Both the position numbers and the translations under genes were made by a program. A stretch of 36,277 bases of DNA from Deltaproteobacteria bacterium ADurb.Bin207. Its GTDB lineage: Bacteria; Myxococcota_A; Polyangia; Polyangiales; Polyangiaceae. This document shows positions 26,367-32,857 of this stretch, piece by piece; the first letter of the stretch is position 1, and every line of letters starts with the position of its first letter. The stretch spans positions 1 through 36,277 of the forward strand of contig MWCO01000063.1 of the NCBI GenBank assembly GCA_002070115.1, in the 5' to 3' direction. The notes below the pieces were generated by a model that was not told the DNA's origin, made no database searches, and saw nothing but the letters and a program-made list of their open reading frames with translations.

Positions 26367-27941
26367 ATGCCGTCTGCCGTATTCGTTCACGACGCTCAGC
26401 GCACGCCTTCGTATCGGAATTGCGGACTCGATGTCGTCACGCTGTTGTCCGAAGCCGCCCGTCCCATTGTGGAACGTTATCGTCGAAGCATCGATTGCCT
26501 GCTCGTGAGCTGTCAAGACCCCAGTTCGTTCAATCAAGTGAATCACTTGGCCGCTGCCATTTGTGACAATTTGGGGCTCGTGGGCATCGAAGCCACCCGC
26601 GTCGAAAATGCATCGAACAGCATTGGTGTCGTCACCCTCGCCTGCAAAGCCGCGCTGTGTGGCTCGAACGTGCTCGTCATCGGTGGCGAGTTGATGAACG
26701 ATCCTTCCGTCAGCCCAGGGCGACGAGAGGAAATCATTGCGCAGGTGGTGCCCGCGAAAGATCGCGCCTATGGCGTCACGATGCCGGCAGCCGTTGCGCT
26801 GATCACGAGTTATTTCGCGGGATATCACGGGATTGGCGCGGATCGATTGCGTCGTATTCTCGAAGAGATCGCGGTGTTGTCCTATCATGCCGCCTCCTTC
26901 AACCGATACGCACAATTGCGGGGGGAGAAATTTCGCAAGGACAACGTTCGAAAAAATTATCGCAGCGAACGCAACCGTCCCTTGTGCGAACCCCTTCATT
27001 TTTACGATGTCTGCCCCACGACCGATGGGTCGGGCGCGATTTTGCTGAGTTGCAATCCCGTGTTGGAACAACGCAAAGCGCGCGTGAAGATCACAGGGCA
27101 CGCGCTGGTCAATGATTTCAATCGCATCATTCACCGCAATCGGCTCGAAGCCCTGGCCGCTTCGGAAATTGCCGCGCAACGAGCCTATGCCATGGCCGGT
27201 ATTCCCGTCGAATACCGCAACGATGGCACCTTTTACCTGCCGGAATATCCACCAGGATTTTTCGCCGAAATCCACGATGCTTTCGGACCGCTTTACCTTT
27301 TAAACTTGCTCAACCTCGGGATGTACGGTCTTGCGCAAGCAGAAGACGCCATCCTCTCCGGCAAAACGGATCCGACTTCCGCCGATTGCCTGCTGCCGAT
27401 CAATCCCTCGGGAGGCCTAAAAGATGGTCATCCCGTCGGCGGCACAGGGCTCATCAAAATGGTGGAAACCTATTGGCAACTTGTCGGTCAGCCCAATGGC
27501 CTGGACTTGCGAAAAGCCCCCTTCCCCTTCGAACCGAGAACTGCAGTGGTCCATAGCGTCGGCGGTCCCGGCAGCGTCAACGGCGTGGTCGTCATGGAGC
27601 ATGTCGACAACGACCCTCGTCCTGCCATTTGGCCCACGCGCATTCCTCCCGTCACCGCCGCCAAGCGCACTTTCCAAAACGCCGACTTCCCGAAACCCGG
27701 ACGCTTCGTGGCATCCACGCGAAGGCACTTCTACGCGGCCGCGGGCTCCCGTTCGACGCCACCTGCCGAGTCCATCGACATCGGCATGGTGGAGCTTTGG
27801 GAAGACGGCAAGCCCGGACCACGCAAACTTGCGATTCCGATGGACGATCGCTCCCTTACGTTTGGTGATGGCGTGCGTGTATGGAAAAGCTATCGCGATG
27901 GTCGATACCACTTCGAGCGAGACTACCCGGATCGACATTGA
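26367..27941 (+). CDS. Thiolase-like protein with DUF35-like tail, nucleophile Cys replaced by Ser
   Basis: This 524-aa protein has thiolase-fold residues 1-about 395: VFVHDAQRTP at the start, VENASNS where active thiolases have VENACAS, HDAF (H303), NPSGG, and GHPVGGTG (H355). The nucleophilic Cys is thus Ser 83, while both catalytic His motifs are retained. Residues about 430-520 (GRFVASTRRHFYAAAGS, IGMVELWEDGKPG, FGDGVRVWKSYRDGRYHF) resemble the OB-fold half of DUF35 proteins, which normally pair with thiolase-like enzymes as separate chains; the DUF35 zinc-ribbon cysteines are absent. Established thiolase/DUF35 assemblies include archaeal HMG-CoA-forming complexes and steroid side-chain aldolases (Ltp2-ChsH2). 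Activity could therefore be Claisen-independent, but the substrate is unknown. The start at ATG 26367 follows GAGG closely. It is divergent from the biotin carrier gene. Confidence 0.8.
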   Translation: MPSAVFVHDAQRTPSYRNCGLDVVTLLSEAARPIVERYRRSIDCLLVSCQDPSSFNQVNHLAAAICDNLGLVGIEATRVENASNSIGVVTLACKAALCGSNVLVIGGELMNDPSVSPGRREEIIAQVVPAKDRAYGVTMPAAVALITSYFAGYHGIGADRLRRILEEIAVLSYHAASFNRYAQLRGEKFRKDNVRKNYRSERNRPLCEPLHFYDVCPTTDGSGAILLSCNPVLEQRKARVKITGHALVNDFNRIIHRNRLEALAASEIAAQRAYAMAGIPVEYRNDGTFYLPEYPPGFFAEIHDAFGPLYLLNLLNLGMYGLAQAEDAILSGKTDPTSADCLLPINPSGGLKDGHPVGGTGLIKMVETYWQLVGQPNGLDLRKAPFPFEPRTAVVHSVGGPGSVNGVVVMEHVDNDPRPAIWPTRIPPVTAAKRTFQNADFPKPGRFVASTRRHFYAAAGSRSTPPAESIDIGMVELWEDGKPGPRKLAIPMDDRSLTFGDGVRVWKSYRDGRYHFERDYPDRH

Positions 27942-27997
27942 TCCCCGCTGAATCCAAGCATATCGGGCTTGGCCCCTTGCTTCGAAGGAGGAGGAGC

Positions 27998-28048
27998 ATG
28001 GATAGGATCGGCGATCGAATCGGTTGTGAAGTCATGCGTTGGCCGTAG
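27998..28048 (+). CDS. Possible 16-residue leader-like peptide with strong ribosome site
   Basis: An exceptionally good site (GAAGGAGGAGGA) lies just before ATG 27998, which opens a 16-codon frame ending TAG 28046-28048. The frame begins 56 bases after the thiolase-like stop. Nothing recognisable follows on this strand before the convergent pyrBI end at 28136, so this could be a chance purine run. I list it because the ribosome site is stronger than those of most real genes here. Confidence 0.2.
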   Translation: MDRIGDRIGCEVMRWP

Positions 28049-28135
28049 CGTGAAGGCACTCCCTATCGAGGCCATGAGAAAAGCAGCTCGCGAGTCGATG
28101 GCACGCCACAAGCGCGGATATCAACCAATATTGAT

Positions 28136-29689
28136 TCAAAACAACTCATCGCTATGCATGAGGTTGTTGCAATAAAAGCACTTCACGATGTTCTTTTCTT
28201 CTGGGCTCACGCGCACGGCTTTGACGGGAACGTGTTCGTGATACTCCGCGCGGGTGATACATCGATGGTTGGTACAATGGGTTCCCGGCAATCCCTCGAC
28301 GATTTCCGGAAGAAATAGGTCACGTTTTCGCACCACGCGACCGTCGTGAATGTCGTTGACCGTTGCGCCAGGCGCAATCGTGGCGATGAGGCGCACATCC
28401 TGCTCCTCGAGCAATCGGTCTTTGATCATGAGCACGCCTTTGCGTGTTCCAGGACGTTTGATGGGTTCCACCACACCCATTCGAAAAATGTCGCCTCGTT
28501 CGCAGAGCTTCAACAGTTTGCTGATTTTTTGGATGACGTAGGGATTGCCTTCCACGTGATCGATGACGGTACCATTGACGACGGGTCTGATATCCATCGA
28601 ACCGTTGCGGTTTTTATGGCTTCCCGGATCTCGATCCCTGACACAATCCGTTGCTGGAGTGCGTGGACGATGACATTTGCCATCGAAGTCGAATCCAGCG
28701 AGACCCAAGGAGAGCGCCATTTCGGTAAGACGTGTGGGGACACCGTTTCCTGCTTGTCGTTTCGGCCAATACTTTCGATGTGTTTTGAGGGAAGGATGAA
28801 TCGTGGGAAACTCTTTGTTATCCGGCAACGGATGCCCCACGCCAAAGTTCGTTTTGGTGCGGGCCATCATCTCCGGGGTGAATAAAAACATGTCCCGCGC
28901 CGCATAATACTCGGCATCGTCCTCGAACCGCTCGCGCTGCAATCGCGTCATGTAGAGGAAATCGAGTCGAGGAAGCATTTCTTTGAGAGCGTCGGGCTCC
29001 TCGAAGTACTCGGTGACTCGTACGCCTCTGCTTTCGAGATGTTGAATCACCGCTTTGGGCATCCGAAGGTCGGGATGGCTGAACACGTGAAAGCGGTTGT
29101 TCGGAAATAGACTCAGCAAGACGGGGAAACTATGCGTGGTTCGGCCATATTTCGGGTCGACGGCAATTCCGATTTCCAGGTCATGAAGACGTCCGCAGCA
29201 TTCCTGAATGGTGAATACGTCGAGCAACCCTTGCGTTGGGTGTTCGTTCTGCCCGTCGCCGCCGTTGAAACAACACAAGGGTCTGGCCTCATCACGCACC
29301 AGGTGTTCGGTCACCGCTTTCGCGGCACCATCGAGGGGATGACGTAAAATCACGGCGTCGATATCGTAGGCATCGAACATATCGACGGTGTCGAGCAGGG
29401 ATTCTCCTTTTTTGACGGAGGTGGCTTCGGTGCCGGAAAAGCCCACGGGGCGCAGACCGAGGCGAAGGGCGGCGATTTCGAAACTGAAGCGCGTGCGTGT
29501 GGAGGGTTCGAAAAAAAGCAGCGCCGCGAATAGATCTCGATCGCGAGCCAGTTTGTATTCATTCACGCGCTGCTCGCGAATGGCTTCTTTCAAGGTCGCC
29601 GAAAGCTTCAAGAAGTACTCGAGTTCCGAGCGCGTCACGGACGATACATCCACCCAATTCTTTCCAAAGAACTTGGTATGCTCAGCCAT
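28136..29689 (-). CDS. pyrBI: Aspartate carbamoyltransferase, fused catalytic and regulatory chains
   Basis: This enzyme catalyses carbamoyl phosphate plus aspartate to N-carbamoyl-aspartate, the committed step of pyrimidine synthesis. It is 517 aa from ATG 29689. The catalytic part (1-about 335) has FEPSTRTR (60-67), SVKKGESL for the PALA/phosphate loop, GDGQNEHPTQ (H150-Q153) and GHPLP. A roughly 30-residue linker leads to the PyrI part (about 365-517): VVNGTVIDH for nucleotide binding and a zinc site of C472, C477, C504 and C507. Separate PyrB and PyrI are the rule in enterics; single-chain fusions are known in Thermotoga and Treponema. The frame extends upstream to GTG 29857, but GGGAGGA just before ATG 29689 and the sudden loss of homology upstream decide the start. 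No other pyrimidine gene is adjacent. Confidence 0.95.
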   Translation of the reverse strand: MAEHTKFFGKNWVDVSSVTRSELEYFLKLSATLKEAIREQRVNEYKLARDRDLFAALLFFEPSTRTRFSFEIAALRLGLRPVGFSGTEATSVKKGESLLDTVDMFDAYDIDAVILRHPLDGAAKAVTEHLVRDEARPLCCFNGGDGQNEHPTQGLLDVFTIQECCGRLHDLEIGIAVDPKYGRTTHSFPVLLSLFPNNRFHVFSHPDLRMPKAVIQHLESRGVRVTEYFEEPDALKEMLPRLDFLYMTRLQRERFEDDAEYYAARDMFLFTPEMMARTKTNFGVGHPLPDNKEFPTIHPSLKTHRKYWPKRQAGNGVPTRLTEMALSLGLAGFDFDGKCHRPRTPATDCVRDRDPGSHKNRNGSMDIRPVVNGTVIDHVEGNPYVIQKISKLLKLCERGDIFRMGVVEPIKRPGTRKGVLMIKDRLLEEQDVRLIATIAPGATVNDIHDGRVVRKRDLFLPEIVEGLPGTHCTNHRCITRAEYHEHVPVKAVRVSPEEKNIVKCFYCNNLMHSDELF

Positions 29690-29703
29690 AGATCCTCCCA
29701 GCT
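29690..29703 (-). promoter_or_regulatory. Ribosome binding site that sets the pyrBI start
   Basis: GGGAGGA lies three bases before the ATG at 29689 on the minus strand. The frame upstream to 29857 encodes Lys/Arg/Cys-rich residues without ATCase similarity, so it is treated as leader rather than protein. Confidence 0.6.
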
Positions 29704-29946
29704 TACGCAGGGCCACCATCGGCTCCGTGTTGGCGTCGCCATAGACGTTCGAATGGCAGAAGGCCAAGCTCAGCCGACGATCACCTGAACATTTTTTTGT
29801 TTTGCGAGTCGTGACGATGGATAAATTCACCTTCATCCTATCTTGATTTCGTTTCACTCGATCTTTGAAGTGAGGACGCTACGGTGGCGGGCTGGTGATG
29901 CTGGACGACTCGATTGGGCGTGGATGGCAGCGGCGTAGGGGTCAGA

Positions 29947-30357
29947 TCACCCCGTGCGTCGCCGCAGCATGTTCATGAATCGGGAAACGAACGACGATCC
30001 TTGCCGGGAGTTGTTTCGAGTGGCGGCATCGGACTCGAGAATGCAAGGGCCTGGTGGCGGTGTGGATTCCGAGCCCCAGACATTATGGATCTTGGCCATC
30101 ACCTGTCGTTTTGCTTCTTCAGGTGAGGCTCCTGCGCCGGCGACGAGATAAAGAGTTGCGGTAAGCGGTTCGTCTTCTGGCTCATCTGGGGGTGGGTCGG
30201 AGCCAAGCCACGGCAGCCGTTCGGATTTCGTCCCGAGGATCTTTCCCACACAATGCCACCGACCATTGAGGAACGACGGATCCGACACTTCAATGCGTAC
30301 GCGGGGACGCTTTCGCACCATGCTTTCCGGTGGCTCACTTGGCTTTCGACTCGACAT
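29947..30357 (-). CDS. Small conserved-looking hypothetical protein
   Basis: This soluble protein of 136 aa runs from ATG 30357; GTG 30378 is an alternative start. Its core reads as coherent protein: RPRVRIEVSDPSFLNGRWHC, a Pro/Asp/Glu-rich loop (DPPPDEPEDEPLTA), then TLYLVAGAGASPEEAKRQVMAKIHNVWG, ending in an Arg-rich tail. The beta strand plus EEAKRQVMAKI helix suggests a small alpha/beta fold. I do not recognise a family. It lies upstream of pyrBI on the same strand with 257 bases between, so cotranscription is possible but not compelling. No membrane or export signals are seen. Confidence 0.5.
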   Translation of the reverse strand: MSSRKPSEPPESMVRKRPRVRIEVSDPSFLNGRWHCVGKILGTKSERLPWLGSDPPPDEPEDEPLTATLYLVAGAGASPEEAKRQVMAKIHNVWGSESTPPPGPCILESDAATRNNSRQGSSFVSRFMNMLRRRTG

Positions 30358-30378
30358 AATCACTGGGCTGGCTAGCAC

Positions 30379-30787
30379 GAGTCATCGTGACAACCAAGGG
30401 TAGAGGAGTCAGTTCAATCCTGGGATGAGGCCCGATCTTTCACAAGCTCCATTCCCGAACGATTTGCTTTTTCTATTTCGATGCCACGATGCCAAAAAAT
30501 GATTCGCCTCGAAGCGTCGATTTCGAATCATTGAACGCGATTTTTGGGGAGTTTTCGGCACGAATAGGGCTCCTATTTTCCCTCTCCCTCCCTCGTTACG
30601 GTTCTTCCAGGTTTCGCAAGGGCCGATCACGCGAGCAAAGAAGCGTGACTCCTGCAGCAAGTCCATTTTCTGGAGTCGCTTGCCCGTGGATTGAATCCGC
30701 CCAAGGTGGTGAAAACGGTGATTTGGCGGTGGATGGCGTGGAAATCCCCCCACCTTTTTTTAGGTATGACCTACAGTTCAGCGAATC
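30379..30787. other. 409-base gap upstream of pyruvate kinase with inverted repeats
   Basis: No convincing gene is seen on either strand; the frames that cross it have biased, Arg-rich composition. It contains the nine-base-arm inverted repeat at 30498-30532 and a second, shorter one around 30645-30685 (GACTCC paired with GGAGTC). It must hold the pyk promoter and perhaps that of the small minus-strand gene. I could not fix a -35/-10 pair. Confidence 0.5.
30498..30532. repeat. Perfect nine-base inverted repeat upstream of pyk
   Basis: AATGATTCG (30498-30506) and CGAATCATT (30524-30532) are separated by 17 bases. An A-run precedes the left arm, so the minus-strand copy would be a hairpin followed by uridines, as in a rho-independent terminator. 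No minus-strand gene ends nearby, so an operator or leader structure for pyk is equally possible. Confidence 0.45.
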
Positions 30788-32209
30788 ATGGAACGAGCAG
30801 GACAAAAGACGAAAATCGTTGCGACGATCGGCCCGGCTTCGGATTCTCCCCAAATCCTTCGCGCCATGGTGGATGCGGGCATGGATGTGGTTCGCCTCAA
30901 CTTCTCGCATGGCGACCCGGACTATCACGCCACGGTCATCTCGAGGGTGCGAGAGGTGGCGAAAGCGGCCGATGCTCGCATCACGATTCTTGGAGACCTT
31001 CCGGGACCCAAAATGCGGATTGGCAAACTAGCCTCAGAGCCCATCGAATTGATTCGAGGCAATCGTTTTACGCTGACGACCGAAAGCATCGTTGGCGATG
31101 AGACACGCGTAAGCTTCAGCTTTCCGCAATTGCCGTCCGCGGTGAAAGCCGGTGACAAGTTATATCTCAACGATGGGTTCATCCTCTTGGTCGTGGAACA
31201 GGTTCGGGGCAACGAGATTCAATGTGTCGTGGAAGTCGGCGGAGAACTGCGTTCCAACAAGGGGTTGAATGTACCGGGAATCGACCTGGGCATATCCGCT
31301 TTTACGGATAACGATCACGCGTGGTTACGTTTTGCGGCCTCTCACGGAGTCGATGCGGTAAGCCAGTCATTCGTGGCCAGCGCGCAGGATATTCAAACGC
31401 TCAGAAACGCCGCCCAAGCGCTGGATTATCATCCCTTCGTCATCGCAAAAATCGAAAGGGCATGCGTGCTCGATCGGATTGAAGAAGTCCTTCTGGCCTC
31501 CGATGGCGTGATGGTGGCGCGCGGTGATCTCGGTGTCGAGATTCCCATCGAACGCATTGCCGTCGTGCAAAAACAGATTACCGATCTTGCCAATCGACAC
31601 GCGAAACCTGTCATCACGGCCACGCAAATGCTCGAATCGATGGTTTCTTTCCCCCGGCCGACCCGCGCGGAAGCCACGGATGTAGCCAACGCCATTCTCG
31701 GGGGAACCGATTGCATCATGTTGTCGGGCGAGTCCGCCATGGGACGGTATCCCGTCGAATCGGTAACGATGCTGGCTCGAATCGCCACGGAAATGGAACG
31801 GGAGCGCACGATGCCCTCGTTGCAAGTGGTCACCCACGAACTCGACAATCAAGCCCGAAATCTCATTGCCAGCAGTGTGTACCACACGATTCAAGACGGC
31901 TCTCCCGTGGCTATCGCGGTCCCGTCCAAGACCGGCGGGATGGCGCGAGCCATCGCACGTTTTCGTCCATCCGTGTGGATCGTGGCGTTCAGCACCCACC
32001 ATGCCACATGCCAGGCTCTCCAATTTTCCTACGGCGTGTATCCGATTACGGTGCAAGAAATCCCCGCGAATTGGTCCGAGTTTTTGCGGAGCTGGCTTGC
32101 GGATCATGGCCTGCGAAAAGGAATTGCGGTGGTCACACAAGGTCCCACCGAACGAGATCCCAGCGCCAATCATCGTCTCGAAGTGTTGGAACTCGACCCT
32201 GTCGTCTGA
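30788..32209 (+). CDS. pyk: Pyruvate kinase
   Basis: This cytoplasmic glycolytic enzyme converts phosphoenolpyruvate and ADP to pyruvate and ATP. At 473 aa it matches E. coli PykF (470). Visible motifs: TKIVATIGPAS at the start, VVRLNFSHG (R36, N38), DLPGPKMR (70-77), IAKIER (catalytic Lys 221, metal ligand Glu 223), MVARGDLGVE and ITATQMLESM; the C-terminal domain follows from about residue 345. The B domain between about 75 and 170 is complete. The DLPGPKMR form, instead of DTKGPEIR, is a variant seen in some bacterial enzymes. The allosteric C-terminal domain is shorter on identifiable phosphate-loop residues, so effector preference cannot be read. ATG 30788 begins the conserved N-terminus; no strong ribosome site is visible. 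A PAP2 gene follows five bases downstream. Confidence 0.97.
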   Translation: MERAGQKTKIVATIGPASDSPQILRAMVDAGMDVVRLNFSHGDPDYHATVISRVREVAKAADARITILGDLPGPKMRIGKLASEPIELIRGNRFTLTTESIVGDETRVSFSFPQLPSAVKAGDKLYLNDGFILLVVEQVRGNEIQCVVEVGGELRSNKGLNVPGIDLGISAFTDNDHAWLRFAASHGVDAVSQSFVASAQDIQTLRNAAQALDYHPFVIAKIERACVLDRIEEVLLASDGVMVARGDLGVEIPIERIAVVQKQITDLANRHAKPVITATQMLESMVSFPRPTRAEATDVANAILGGTDCIMLSGESAMGRYPVESVTMLARIATEMERERTMPSLQVVTHELDNQARNLIASSVYHTIQDGSPVAIAVPSKTGGMARAIARFRPSVWIVAFSTHHATCQALQFSYGVYPITVQEIPANWSEFLRSWLADHGLRKGIAVVTQGPTERDPSANHRLEVLELDPVV

Positions 32210-32214
32210 GGGCC

Positions 32215-32772
32215 ATGACGCTCCTTGCTTTCGATCATCAGCTATTTTTGACCCTGCACGAAGCGCTTTCCCATCGTCTCGTGCTCTGGTTTTTTTTTGC
32301 GATCACCTGGCTCGGTCATGGGCTTGTCCTTGCCTTGCTCATCGTTCCTCTCATGGCGTGGCGTGATCGCCCTTCGCTACGCACGCATCTGCTACCGATG
32401 ATCATCGCCGTGGCGACCACCGGTGCCGTGACCAATATCGCGAAGATCATCGTGGGTCGCGAACGCCCTGCAGTCTGGGCCGCGCAACACGCGCTGCAAG
32501 TCCATACCCCCTTTGGATACCCGAGCGACAAGTCCTTTCCCTCCGGACATGCGCAAACCGCTTTCGGCACGGCGGTATATCTTTCGCTCCTCTATCCCAA
32601 AGCGACGCCTCTGTTTCTCACGCTCGCCTGCCTCGTTGGCCTATCGCGTATCAGCCTCGGCGCTCATTTCCCTGGTGATGTCGTCGTTGGCGCTCTCATC
32701 GGCTCGTTCGGCTCGTGGATCGGTTATCGTTGGGTGCTGCGAAAACGCTCGAAACCATCCCCCATCTCCTAG
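32215..32772 (+). CDS. PAP2-family membrane phosphatase
   Basis: This 185-aa integral membrane phosphatase has about five or six helices. All three PAP2 motifs are intact: KIIVGRERP (K77, R84, P85), FPSGH (S110, G111, H112) and SRISLGAHFPGD (S144, R145, catalytic His 151, D155). Such enzymes act at the outer face of the cytoplasmic membrane on phosphatidic acid, phosphatidylglycerol phosphate or undecaprenyl pyrophosphate; sequence alone does not separate these. The ATG at 32215 lies five bases after the pyruvate kinase stop, with GAGGG across the junction, so the two are cotranscribed and translation may be coupled. The same frame is open upstream inside pyk, but the homology starts at this Met. 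Confidence 0.92.
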   Translation: MTLLAFDHQLFLTLHEALSHRLVLWFFFAITWLGHGLVLALLIVPLMAWRDRPSLRTHLLPMIIAVATTGAVTNIAKIIVGRERPAVWAAQHALQVHTPFGYPSDKSFPSGHAQTAFGTAVYLSLLYPKATPLFLTLACLVGLSRISLGAHFPGDVVVGALIGSFGSWIGYRWVLRKRSKPSPIS

Positions 32773-32857
32773 CACCGGCAACGAATCCTCTTCGGATGAT
32801 TCGCCGCCGCATCGTGCCCCGAAACGAGGCCCGTGCTTTTCATCGAGCGCTTGGGAT

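Noticed and set aside
26355..27275. 306-codon minus-strand frame
   Set aside because: Antisense to the thiolase-like gene, whose active-site motifs prove the plus strand is coding.
27969..28175. 68-codon plus-strand frame starting at TTG and overlapping the pyrBI end
   Set aside because: Rare start, overlaps the zinc-site end of pyrBI, and no recognisable similarity; a relic cannot be excluded but is not supported.
31367..32173. 268-codon minus-strand frame
   Set aside because: Antisense to pyruvate kinase; His/Arg-rich without any recognised motif.
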